From DASSQJ01 sp963772645 (GTDB lineage: Bacteria > Actinomycetota > Actinomycetes > Actinomycetales > Dermatophilaceae): a stretch of DNA of 64,000 nt. Positions 9,039 to 17,110 of this stretch are shown here, piece after piece. Positions within the stretch are counted from its first letter, which is position 1. Each line of letters starts with the position of its first letter. The notes under the pieces were generated by a model. That model was not told the origin of the DNA, made no database searches, and was given only the letters and a program-made list of their open reading frames with translations. The translations under genes were made by a program, and so were the position numbers. The stretch covers positions 372,001 to 436,000 of the forward strand of contig CAVYYD010000011.1 in NCBI GenBank assembly GCA_963772645.1, written 5' to 3'.

Positions 9039-10681
9039 GTGAGCGACACGACGGGTACCGACCTCATCGAGAAGATCCGCGCCGGCTACGCGTTCGACGG
9101 GCCGGCCCTCGCGTTCGGCGCCGCCGTCGTCGACGGCACGGCCCACCCGGACGTCCCCGTCCGCATCCCGCTGTCGGCGATGAACCGGCACGGGCTCGTC
9201 GCCGGCGCCACCGGAACCGGCAAGACCAAGACCCTCCAGCTGATGGCCGAGCAGCTCGTCGAGCAGGGCGTCCCGGTCTTCCTCGCCGACGTCAAGGGCG
9301 ACCTGTCCGGGATGGCGTCGCCGGGCCAGGGAAACGAGCGGATCGCGGCCCGTTCGGCGGACGTCGGGATGACGTGGGAGCCGACCGCCTACCCGGTGGA
9401 GTTCTACTCCCTCGGTGGCCAGGGCAAGGGCGTGCCGGTGCGGGCCGCGGTCTCCACGTTCGGACCCACCCTGCTCTCCAAGGTGCTCGGGCTCAACGCC
9501 ACCCAGGAGTCCAGCCTCGGCCTCGTCTTCCACTACGCGGACGGCAAGGGCTACTACCTGGACACCATCAGCGACCTGCGCGCCGTGGTGCAGCACCTGA
9601 CCTCCGACGAGGGGAGGGAGGACCTCAAGGAGCTCGGTGGGCTGTCCGCCGCGACGGCCGGCGTCATCCTCCGCGAGCTCGTCGCCTTCTCCGACCAGGG
9701 GGCCGACGCCTTCTTCGGCATCCCCGAGTTCGACACCTCCCACCTGTTGCGCACCGCGGCCGACGGGCGGGGCCAGGTCTCGATGCTGGAGCTGCCGGCG
9801 CTCCAGGACCGCCCGGCGCTGTTCTCGACGTTCCTCATGTGGCTGCTCGCCGACCTCTTCCACGACCTCCCCGAGGTCGGCGACCTCGACAAGCCCAAGC
9901 TCGTCTTCTTCTTCGACGAGGCGCACCTGCTCTTCGACGGCGCGAGCAAGGAGTTCCTCGACGCCATCCAGCAGACCGTGCGCCTCATCCGGTCCAAGGG
10001 CGTCGGGGTGTTCTTCGTGACCCAGTCGCCCAGGGACGTCCCGGAGGACGTGCTGGGCCAGCTCGGCAACCGGGTGCAGCACGCCCTGCGCGCCTTCACC
10101 CCCGACGACGCGGCCGCGCTGACGTCGGCGGTGAGGACCTATCCGCACACCGACTACGACCTGGAGGAGCTGCTGACGACGCTCGGGACCGGGGAGGCCG
10201 TCGTCACCGTGCTCTCGGAGAAGGGCGCTCCCACCCCGGTGGCCTGGACCCGGATGCGGGCGCCGGAGTCGCTGATGGCGCCGTCCCCGGACGCTGTCGT
10301 CGACGCCGCCGTCGCCGCCTCACCGCTGCAGGCCGAGTACGGGCAGGTGCAGGAGCGGGACTCGGCGCTGGAGATGCTCGACGCCGCGCGGGCCGAGCGG
10401 GAGCAGGCCGAGGCCGCAGCCGCGGCGGCGGAGGAGAAGGCGTCGGCCGACGCGGCGGCGGCGCGGAGGCGCAGAAGGCGCGAGCGGCCGCGGAGAAGGC
10501 CGCGGCCAAGGAGCAGGCCGCCGCGCAGAAGGCGGCCGAGCGGGCGGCGCAGCGGGGGCCCGAGCCGGGCATCGTGGCGCAGGTCGTCCAGTCCTCGGTG
10601 TTCCGGTCGGCGCTGCGCTCGGCCGGGACCGTCCTCGGGCGCGAGATCACCCGCTCGATCTTCGGCACCTCCCGGCGCTGA
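9039..10681 (+). CDS. HerA/DUF853-type P-loop ATPase (bipolar helicase-like), frameshifted near its C-terminus
   Basis: About 547 aa once corrected. Walker A is GATGTGKTK at about residue 54, and Walker B with the following acidic residue is LVFFFDEAHLLFDGASKEF; FVTQSPRDVPEDVLGQLGNR is a sensor-type segment. This is the DUF853 family, distant relatives of HerA and FtsK, of unknown cellular role. The Ala/Glu-rich tail is a coiled coil. One base seems missing at about 10463 in a GCG repeat: in the given frame the tail becomes Arg-rich, while adding a G restores the coiled coil and the C-terminus ending in EITRSIFGTSRR. Confidence 0.9.
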
Positions 10682-10690
10682 CGACCCGGG

Positions 10691-11083
10691 TCAGAGACTC
10701 AGGAGCGCCCGCGCGTACGCGCACTCGAGGTCCGGGTCGGTCACCGACTGCACGTATCCCGGCCGCACCGCGTAGGTGACCTCCCAGCCTCCGACGGTGC
10801 GCCGGACGCTCTCGAGCCGCTCTCCGAGCAGCTCGCGCAGCTGGTCCTCGCGGGGCAGCCAGAGTGCCTGGTCGAGGGTCACCGAGTCCAGCGCCCACTC
10901 GGTCGTCCCGTTGAACCCGAGCACGGACTGACCGCCGTAGTGGTGGACCTCGACGGTGAGGTCGGAGATCCAGAACACCTCGTCGGTGAGCAGCTCGGTG
11001 TCGATGACGAAGCGGTCGCCGGCGCGCGGCTGCCAGAGCACGCCGGCGGCGAGGAGGTCACGGGCCAGCGGGACGGAGATCAC
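10691..11083 (-). CDS. Conserved hypothetical protein (130 aa)
   Basis: An actinobacterial protein with conserved segments GDRFVIDTELLTDEVFWISD, FNGTTEWALDSV and LWLPREDQLRELLG. Relatives are sometimes labelled CpaE or pilus assembly, which nothing here supports: there is no P-loop and no pilus genes nearby. It probably forms a small alpha/beta fold. The GTG start has a GAGG-type site about 8 nt upstream. It is convergent with the HerA-type gene, with 9 bp between the stops. Confidence 0.65.
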   Translation of the reverse strand: MISVPLARDLLAAGVLWQPRAGDRFVIDTELLTDEVFWISDLTVEVHHYGGQSVLGFNGTTEWALDSVTLDQALWLPREDQLRELLGERLESVRRTVGGWEVTYAVRPGYVQSVTDPDLECAYARALLSL

Positions 11084-11217
11084 CTCGCCATCCTCACCCG
11101 GGGCTGGGGGCCCGGCCAAGTGCCAGGCCGCGGGACGGCAGCCGGTGGCGTGCCGACCTGTCGCCCGGGAGCAACCGAGAGAGCGGCGGGCAAGCCCCGG
11201 GGGTGCGGGCCCCCCCG

Positions 11218-11690
11218 GGACCTGCTTCAGGACATGGACGCCGACCACCACCGTGTCCATCCGGCGATGGAGCGGGTCGCCGACGTGGCGCGTGCCTCGC
11301 GCCCGCCGGGAACCACCGGCCCGGGCGACCTCCTCGCGGCGATCGAGGAGCTGGAGGCGGTCCTCTACCCGCACCTGCGGGGTGAGGAGGAGGAGGCGAT
11401 GCCGCTCGTGGCGGCCAGCATCACCGCCGCCGACTGGCACGCCTGGGACCAGGAGCACAACATCAAGGGCCTGTCCTTCGGTGAGCTCGCCCTCACCGGG
11501 CTGTGGACCCTCGACGGGCAGGACCCGGTCAGCCACGCGCTGATGAGCCAGGTGGTGCCCCGTCCGGTGCTGTTTCGTCATCACCACGGTCTTCGGCCCG
11601 CGCTACCGCCGCAAGACCGCCCGCCTGTGGGCCGGCACCCGAGCAGCCACTGTCGGCGCCCTGACCAAGGACATGGTGGCCTCGCGATGA
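11218..11690 (+). pseudogene. Hemerythrin-domain protein, N-terminally truncated and frameshifted
   Basis: The frame opens with DMDADHHRVHPAMERV and later LEAVLYPHLRGEEEEAMPLV, which match the second half of a hemerythrin four-helix bundle. The first half, with the HH...E/D iron ligands and a start codon, is missing. Near 11573 an extra T shifts the frame; the true continuation reads FVITTVFGPRYRRKTARLW and ends at TGA 11690, overlapping the next ATG. Loss of the whole N-terminal half makes this a real gene remnant, although the indel alone could be an error. Confidence 0.65.
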
Positions 11691-12208
11691 GCAGGGTCCA
11701 GCGGACGGGAACCGTGCAGGCCGACGTCCCAGCGACGCCCGCCCAGGTCTGGCAGGTGCTCACCGACGTCCCGCGCATCGGTGAGTGGTCTCACGAGTGC
11801 CACACGGCGCAATGGCTCGACGGAGCCGACCGGGCGGCCGTCGCTGCCCGCTTCCGCGGCACGAACAAGGCCCGCTTCGCCCGCTGGAGCCGACCGTGCA
11901 CGATCGTCGTCCTCGACGCCGACAGGTGCTTCACCTACCGCACCAACGGGGGCGTCATGCGGGACGCCACCGAGTGGGCCTTCACCCTCGAACCCACCGA
12001 CAGCGGCGGCCGGATCACCCAGTCCTACGAGATCATCAGCCTGCCGAGAGCGACCGAGTGGGTGATCTCGAAGGTCCTGCCCGAGCACGTCGACCGCTCA
12101 CGTGCGCTCCGTGAGGACCTGGCGCGGCTGGGCGCGGTCGCCGAGACGGTCCCCGCCCTCGACACCCCGGAACCTCTCCGTGAGCCACCCCACGTCCCCG
12201 GCACCTGA
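11687..12208 (+). CDS. SRPBCC (START-like) family protein
   Basis: A 173-aa protein with the typical N-terminal strand VQADVPATPAQVWQVLTDV, then GEWSHECHTAQWLDGAD and TEWAFTLEPTDSGGRITQSY. This fold is a helix-grip hydrophobic ligand pocket, and many members are polyketide cyclase- or dehydrase-like. The ATG overlaps the stop of the hemerythrin remnant (ATGA), so the two once formed an operon. Ligand unknown. Confidence 0.8.
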   Translation: MSRVQRTGTVQADVPATPAQVWQVLTDVPRIGEWSHECHTAQWLDGADRAAVAARFRGTNKARFARWSRPCTIVVLDADRCFTYRTNGGVMRDATEWAFTLEPTDSGGRITQSYEIISLPRATEWVISKVLPEHVDRSRALREDLARLGAVAETVPALDTPEPLREPPHVPGT

Positions 12209-12259
12209 AGGAGCAGATACGGTACCGGGTATCGTGACCACCATCCTCGGGAGGACCTC

Positions 12260-12625
12260 GTGAGCTCGGACCACAGCCACGGCGTCGGTGTCCTCGAGGG
12301 GCTGCGCGGCCCCTCGAAGAACCTGCGCTCCGCCATCCCCGCCGTCTACGACGGGTTCAGCTCGATGCACAAGGCGGCGCTGGAGGACGGAGTCCTCGAC
12401 GCCAAGACCAAGGAGCTGCTCGCCCTCGCCATCGCCGTCGGCCAGCAGTGCGACGGCTGCATCGCCTCCCACGCGCGGGGGGCGGCGATGAAGGGGGCCA
12501 CGCCCGAGGAGGTCGCCGAGGTCCTCGGCGTCTGCATCCTCATGACCGGCGGTCCGGGCACCGTCTACGGCCCGCGGGCCTACGACGCCTTCCTCGAGTT
12601 CCACGCCAAGTACGCCCGCGACTGA
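12260..12625 (+). CDS. Carboxymuconolactone decarboxylase/AhpD-like protein
   Basis: A 121-aa helical protein with the redox motif QQCDGCIASHARGA (CxxC then His), the AhpD-type peroxidase/disulfide reductase signature. It lacks decarboxylase context. GGGAGGA lies 4 nt before the GTG start. It probably acts as a small thiol peroxidase or alkylhydroperoxide reductase partner in the cytoplasm; the reductant is unknown. Confidence 0.85.
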   Translation: MSSDHSHGVGVLEGLRGPSKNLRSAIPAVYDGFSSMHKAALEDGVLDAKTKELLALAIAVGQQCDGCIASHARGAAMKGATPEEVAEVLGVCILMTGGPGTVYGPRAYDAFLEFHAKYARD

Positions 12626-12642
12626 CCGCCCCGCCGGCCGCG

Positions 12643-12682
12643 GCGACCCGGCTCACCCGCTGGGGCGACCCGGCTCACCCGC
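12643..12682. repeat. 18-bp direct repeat spanning the prpE stop
   Basis: GCGACCCGGCTCACCCGC occurs at 12643-12660 and again at 12665-12682, a 22-bp period. Each copy contains the TCA that reads as TGA on the minus strand; the second copy provides the prpE stop. Confidence 0.85.
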
Positions 12683-14582
12683 CCGGGCGCAGCACCACGG
12701 CGAGCGAGTCCAGCACGGACGCGTCCTCGATGGTGCCCGGCACGTTCGGCGTCCTGCCGTCGGCCATCTCCCGCATCGTCTTGCGCAGGATCTTCCCCGA
12801 GCGGGTCTTGGGCAGTCCTCCGACGATGTCGACCTGCTTGAGGCTGGCCACGGCGCCGACCTCGTCACGGACGCGCTGCACCAGCTCCCCCCGGATCCGT
12901 TCGCCCTCGGCGTCGGCGTCGATCCCGCCCTTGAGCACGACGAGCCCCCGCGGCACCTGCCCCTTGAAGTCGTCGTGGACCCCGATGACGGCGCACTCGG
13001 CCACCGCGGGGTGGCCGGCGAGGGCCGCCTCGATCGACCCGGTCGACAGCCGGTGCCCGGCGACGTTGAGGACGTCGTCGGTGCGGCCCATGACGTAGAG
13101 GTAGCCGTCCTCGTCCATGAAGCCGCCGTCCCCGGTGAGGTAGTAGCCCTCGTAGACCGACAGGTATCCCGCGACATACCGTTCGTCGTCCTGCCACAGC
13201 GTCGGCAGCGTCCCCGGCGGCAGCGGCAGGCGGATGGCGATCGCGCCCTCCGTGCCGCGGGGCACCTCCTGGGCGTTCTCGTCGAGCACGCGGACGTCGT
13301 AGCCGGGGACCGGCACCGAGGGCGAGCCGGCCTTGATCGGCATCGGCTCCAGCCCGCGCATGTTCGCCGCGATGGGCCAGCCGGTCTCGGTCTGCCACCA
13401 GTGGTCGACGACGGGTACGCCGAGGATGCCGCTGGCCCACTCGTAGGTGTCGGGGTCGAGCCGCTCGCCGGCCAGGAAGACGGTCTGGAGGCAGGCGAGG
13501 TCGTACTGCTTCATCAGCTCGCCCGCGGCATCCTCGCGCTTGATCGCCCGGTACGCCGTGGGCGCGGTGAACATCGCCTTGCAGCCGTAGCTGCCGATCA
13601 CCCGCCAGAAGGCACTGGCGTCGGGGGTCCCCACCGGCTTGCCCTCGTAGAGGATGGTGGTCGCGCCGGTCAGCAGCGGCGCGTAGACGATGTAGGAGTG
13701 CCCGACCACCCAGCCGACGTCGGAGGCGGTGAACCACACGTCACCGGGGCCGATGTCGTAGATGTTCTCCATCGACCAGCGCAGCGCGACCGCGTGCCCG
13801 CCGTTGTCCCGGACGATGCCCTTGGGCCGCCCGGTCGTGCCTGAGGTGTAGAGGATGTAGAGCGGGTCGGTCGCCTCCACGGTGACGCAGCCGGCGGGCT
13901 CCGCGTCGGCCGTGACCTCCTCCCACGTCATCTCCTCCCAGTCGGTGTCGCGCTCGCCGACGGCCGCGGGGCCCTGCTCGCGCTGGAGGATGACCACCGA
14001 CTCCGGGGTGTGGCTGCTGCGGTCCAGGGCGGCATCGAGCATCGGCTTGTACTCGACGACGCGGGTCGGCTCGATGCCGCAGCTCGCCGAGACGACGACC
14101 TTGGGCTCGGCATCCTCGATCCGGGCCGCGAGCTCGGCCGGGGCGAACCCGCCGAAGACGACGGAGTGGATGGCGCCGAGCCGGGCGCAGGCGAGCATCG
14201 CGACGACCGCCTCGGGGACCATCGGCATGTAGATGAGCACCCGGTCGCCCTTCTCGACGCCGAGCCCGGCGAGCGCCCCGGCGAACCGGGCGACCTGCTC
14301 GAGCAGCTCGGCGTAGGTGAGGCTGGCGGTCGTGCCGGTGACCGGTGAGTCGTAGACCAGGGCTGCCTGGTCGCCGCGTCCGTCGCGCACGTGCCGGTCC
14401 AGGGCGTTGAAGCACGTGTTGAGGCGGCCGCCGCGGAACCACCGGTAGAACGGGGGGTTGGAGTCGTCGAGGACGGTGGTCGGCTCGGTGTCCCACTCGA
14501 TCGCCCGGGCCGCCGCGCCCCAGAACGCGGTGGGGTCGGAGATGGACTGCTCGAATGCCGCTGCGTAGGCGCCGTTGCTCAT
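12675..14582 (-). CDS. prpE: Propionate--CoA ligase (acetyl-CoA synthetase family)
   Basis: A 635-aa acyl-adenylate enzyme activating propionate (or acetate) to its CoA ester. The P-loop-like YILYTSGTTGRPKG is followed by GIVRDNGGHAVALRWSMEN, characteristic of PrpE rather than Acs. WWQTETGWP and YLTGDGGFMDEDGYLYVMGR form the adenylation core. The catalytic, acetylatable Lys is in KTRSGKILR near the C-terminus. ATG start at MSNGAYAAAFEQS, which aligns with known PrpE N-termini; the frame stays open far upstream, but that is GC bias, not coding. Single gene; no methylcitrate genes nearby. Confidence 0.93.
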   Translation of the reverse strand: MSNGAYAAAFEQSISDPTAFWGAAARAIEWDTEPTTVLDDSNPPFYRWFRGGRLNTCFNALDRHVRDGRGDQAALVYDSPVTGTTASLTYAELLEQVARFAGALAGLGVEKGDRVLIYMPMVPEAVVAMLACARLGAIHSVVFGGFAPAELAARIEDAEPKVVVSASCGIEPTRVVEYKPMLDAALDRSSHTPESVVILQREQGPAAVGERDTDWEEMTWEEVTADAEPAGCVTVEATDPLYILYTSGTTGRPKGIVRDNGGHAVALRWSMENIYDIGPGDVWFTASDVGWVVGHSYIVYAPLLTGATTILYEGKPVGTPDASAFWRVIGSYGCKAMFTAPTAYRAIKREDAAGELMKQYDLACLQTVFLAGERLDPDTYEWASGILGVPVVDHWWQTETGWPIAANMRGLEPMPIKAGSPSVPVPGYDVRVLDENAQEVPRGTEGAIAIRLPLPPGTLPTLWQDDERYVAGYLSVYEGYYLTGDGGFMDEDGYLYVMGRTDDVLNVAGHRLSTGSIEAALAGHPAVAECAVIGVHDDFKGQVPRGLVVLKGGIDADAEGERIRGELVQRVRDEVGAVASLKQVDIVGGLPKTRSGKILRKTMREMADGRTPNVPGTIEDASVLDSLAVVLRPGG

Positions 14583-14704
14583 GAGGGCATCGTGCGCCCG
14601 GGGTCCGGCGCGGCGCCACCGAAGGTGGCGGATCCGTCCGCAGGCGGCGTGGTTGCGTCGGTGAGCGGGTGGATGCAGGTGCCCGGCCCCGCGACGCGGG
14701 CTGC

Positions 14705-14710
14705 CAGACT
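14705..14710 (+). promoter_or_regulatory. -10 box of the 341-aa gene (leaderless)
   Basis: CAGACT, then 7 nt, then ATG 14718, with no Shine-Dalgarno. Confidence 0.4.
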
Positions 14711-14717
14711 GCGCCGC

Positions 14718-15743
14718 ATGGAGTTCCCGCAGCACTGGGCGCAGGCGTCGGGTCACAGCCCGCACCTCGGGGAGCGCGGCGGCCGGCTGACGGTGTGGGG
14801 CTGGTCGGCCACGTCGGCCGGAGACGCCGAGCGCGTGGCCGAGGGGAGGCTGGCCGAGGCCCTGCAGCGGCTGGCCCGGGAGGGGCGCTCCGGCCTGGGG
14901 CACGACTACTACCCGAGGACCCCACCGCGCGAGCCGGTGCTCGAGGAGCTGGAGAACGGACGGCTCGGAGTCCTCTCGCGCAACCGGATGGGCTGCGAGG
15001 TCCTCAACACCGAGCTGCTCCTGGTCGCCGACGTGGACTCGCCGGAGCTCGCCGAGGTGGCCGCACCCCGGCGGCGTGCGCGGTCCGGGCTCTCGGCGCT
15101 GGTCGGCCGGCTGGTCGGCAGACCCGGCCCTCCGCCGCCGGCCGCCGGGACCGAGGACGCCGCCGCGCTCGACGCGCCCCCGGCCGACCAGGCCGGCGAC
15201 CCGGGCCGCGTCGGGTACGAGGCGTACCGCACCGAGCCGGACGGCGGGACGCGGGTCACGGCCGTCGGGCCGGTCCGCCCATCGGTGGCCGAGTGCCTCG
15301 CCTGCGAGCCGGTCTGGGAGTTCGCCCGACGGCACCCCGATCTCGGGGTCCGCGTCTACCGGACGGCGGCCGGCCTGCGGGTGCTCGTCACCGGGGCGCA
15401 GGCCCCGCCGTCGTCGCAGCGGGCGCGGCAGATCCTCACCGAGCTCGGGTCCGACCCGCTCTACGTCGAGCTGTGTGCGACCCACGGCAGCTACCGGGCA
15501 CGGCTGACGCCCAAGCCGTTCCGGATCGGGGTCCGGTCGCTGACCGTGCGCTGGCCGTGCCGCGACGACGCGCAGGAGCGGCGGTGGCTGCGGTGGGTGG
15601 ACCGGTACCGTGCGGCCGGCGCCGGGTTCGCCGTCTGCCGGCTGCTCAGCGCCTCGGGGCCGGTGCCCGGGGCGGAGGAGCAGCGGCTCGTCGAGCTGCA
15701 CGACGACCGGTGCCGGGTCGGCGAGGAGCTCCCCCTCGCGTGA
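14718..15743 (+). CDS. Conserved protein of unknown function (341 aa)
   Basis: I do not recognise a characterised family. The N-terminal part (about 1-110) and the C-terminal part (about 165-341) are conserved-looking and separated by a Pro/Ala-rich linker. The C-terminal half has VRVYRTAAGLRVLVTG, LGSDPLYVELCATHGSYRAR and LTPKPFRIGVRS, followed by RYRAAGAGFAVC. From memory, similar motifs occur in cyanobacterial and plant proteins of unknown role. It contains no signal peptide or membrane segment and is probably cytosolic. It is divergent from prpE and followed by a strong terminator. Confidence 0.65.
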   Translation: MEFPQHWAQASGHSPHLGERGGRLTVWGWSATSAGDAERVAEGRLAEALQRLAREGRSGLGHDYYPRTPPREPVLEELENGRLGVLSRNRMGCEVLNTELLLVADVDSPELAEVAAPRRRARSGLSALVGRLVGRPGPPPPAAGTEDAAALDAPPADQAGDPGRVGYEAYRTEPDGGTRVTAVGPVRPSVAECLACEPVWEFARRHPDLGVRVYRTAAGLRVLVTGAQAPPSSQRARQILTELGSDPLYVELCATHGSYRARLTPKPFRIGVRSLTVRWPCRDDAQERRWLRWVDRYRAAGAGFAVCRLLSASGPVPGAEEQRLVELHDDRCRVGEELPLA

Positions 15744-15839
15744 CCCCACTTTCTCGCCTGGTGCGGCAACGTTCGGAGAGGCGCCGCGAACGTCGGGGTG
15801 CCTCTCCGAAGGCTCCGGCGCCCCACCGGCCTCGGCAGA

Positions 15840-15880
15840 CGACGAAGGCCCCCGCTCGCAAAATCCGGGGGCCTTCGTCG
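15840..15880. terminator. Bidirectional-looking hairpin terminator
   Basis: The 14-bp perfect stem CGACGAAGGCCCCC / GGGGGCCTTCGTCG (15840-15853, 15867-15880) has a 13-nt loop. It sits between the 341-aa gene and the convergent tRNA-Ser gene and can serve both. Confidence 0.8.
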
Positions 15881-15882
15881 GG

Positions 15883-15972
15883 TGGCGGAGGATGCGGGAT
15901 TTGAACCCGCGAGGGGTTTCATCCCCAACACGATTTCCAATCGTGCGCACTAGGCCACTATGCGAATCCTCC
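15883..15972 (-). tRNA. tRNA-Ser (anticodon GGA)
   Basis: A class II tRNA on the minus strand. The acceptor GGAGGAT pairs with ATCCTCC, the discriminator is G, and CCA is encoded at 15885-15883. The anticodon loop TTGGAAA gives GGA, reading UCC/UCU. A long variable arm and GGTTCAAATCC T-arm are present. Confidence 0.95.
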
Positions 15973-16066
15973 GCCGAGGAGGCTACCCGAGCCGGTGCCG
16001 CCGCCGAAAATCGCGGGGTCCCGGGCTCCGGGGGCCTGCGGTTGTGTGCCACGGGCGGCGGCTGTC

Positions 16067-16072
16067 TAGACT
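16067..16072 (+). promoter_or_regulatory. -10 box of the SRP RNA gene
   Basis: TAGACT lies about 9 nt before the first paired base of the SRP RNA. The -35 is not convincing. Confidence 0.5.
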
Positions 16073-16081
16073 CGGACCCGG

Positions 16082-16165
16082 CACCCCGCGTGGTGGTACC
16101 TCACTGAACTCCCCCAGGGCAGGAATGCAGCAAGGGCAGGTGGGCTCTTCCAGGTACGCGGGGTG
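16082..16165 (+). ncRNA. ffs: Small signal recognition particle RNA (4.5S type)
   Basis: Terminal stem CACCCCGCGT (16082-16091) pairs with ACGCGGGGTG (16156-16165). The apical domain contains GGCAGGAATGCAGCAAGGGC, matching the conserved asymmetric and symmetric loops that bind Ffh. The position just upstream of dnaX is conserved in actinobacteria, though here a dsbA-like gene and an ABC pair lie between. Confidence 0.92.
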
Positions 16166-16188
16166 TCCTCGTACCCGGGGCCCGCGGG

Positions 16189-17007
16189 TCAGCGCGTGGC
16201 CGTGACCGCCTCGTCCGTCTCCGGCTCGCAGACCCCGCCGCACCCGCCGCCGCCGCACCCGCAGCCGGTGTCCGCGGCCCCGGCTGCGGGCTCCTCGGCC
16301 GCGTCCGACCCACAGGCGCCCCCGCAGCATCCACCGCCGCAACCGCCACCGGCAGCCACCTCCGGCTCGGTGCCCTGGAGCTCCCAGACCTGGCGGATGG
16401 CGCGCAGCATCACCTCGACCGGCTGGGCCCCCGAGACGCCGTACTTCTGGTCGAGGACGAAGAACGGGACCGCGCTGATGCCGATCTGGGCGGCCAGCGC
16501 CTCGTCGGTGCGCACGTCGATGCCGAAGTCGTCGGCGGCGAGCAGGGCCCGCACGGCCTCCTCCTCGAGGCCGCCCTCGACGCCGAGCCGCACGAGCGTC
16601 TCGTGGTCACCGATCGCGGCCCCCTCGGAGTACCAGCCGCGCATGACGCGGGTGGTCACCTCGTCCTCGCGGCCGAGCGAGCGGGCCAGGTGGACCAGCC
16701 GGTGGGCGTCGTAGGAGTTGCCCCCGACGAGCCGCCGCCACTGGAAGTCGAGCCCGACCGCGGCGGCGTCCTGCGCCATCAGCTCGTGCTGGGCGACCAT
16801 CCGCTCGGCGTCCGTGCCGTACTTCTCGGCGACCCGCTCCACCTGTGGGGTGTCGTCGACGGCGGGAGCGTTCCGGTCGAGCTGGAAGGAGTGCCAGACG
16901 ACACCCACCTCGTCGGCGTGCTCGAACTGCTCGAGGGCGAGCTCGAGGTGCCGGCGGCCGAGGTGGCAGAAGGGGCAGAGCAGGTCGGACCAGACGTCGA
17001 TGCGCAC
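16189..17007 (-). CDS. DsbA family oxidoreductase (FrnE-like) with a Cys/Gly-rich C-terminal tail
   Basis: A 272-aa thioredoxin-fold protein, residues about 1-212, with active site CPFC at residues 11-14 (LLCPFCHLGRRH). The helical insertion and cis-Pro region (ISAVPFFVLDQKYGVSGAQP) match FrnE/2-hydroxychromene isomerase-type DsbA proteins. There is no signal peptide, so it is probably cytosolic. The tail from about residue 217 is unusual: two Gly/Cys clusters with four cysteines each (GCGGGCCGGACG and GCGCGGGGCGGVC), separated by an Ala/Glu linker. This could bind metal. The GTG start at 17007 is chosen because RIDVWSDLLCPFC is the usual N-terminus. Confidence 0.88.
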   Translation of the reverse strand: MRIDVWSDLLCPFCHLGRRHLELALEQFEHADEVGVVWHSFQLDRNAPAVDDTPQVERVAEKYGTDAERMVAQHELMAQDAAAVGLDFQWRRLVGGNSYDAHRLVHLARSLGREDEVTTRVMRGWYSEGAAIGDHETLVRLGVEGGLEEEAVRALLAADDFGIDVRTDEALAAQIGISAVPFFVLDQKYGVSGAQPVEVMLRAIRQVWELQGTEPEVAAGGGCGGGCCGGACGSDAAEEPAAGAADTGCGCGGGGCGGVCEPETDEAVTATR

Positions 17008-17110
17008 CCCACGAGGGTAGGTCACCGACGGAGCCCGTTCGGGCGGAGGGCGCTGCGGCCCCGGCGACGAAGGCCGCGGCGTCCCGGCCCGTGGGCTCCT
17101 CGACCCGCGC

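Noticed and set aside
10691..11083. Pilus assembly protein CpaE
   Set aside because: The 130-aa protein has no P-loop or receiver domain and no tad/pilus genes are near.
14583..16052. The prpE frame stays open for about 490 codons upstream of its ATG
   Set aside because: The upstream part crosses the tRNA, terminator and the 341-aa gene on the other strand, and it lacks any PrpE-like sequence; the ATG at 14582 matches the family N-terminus.
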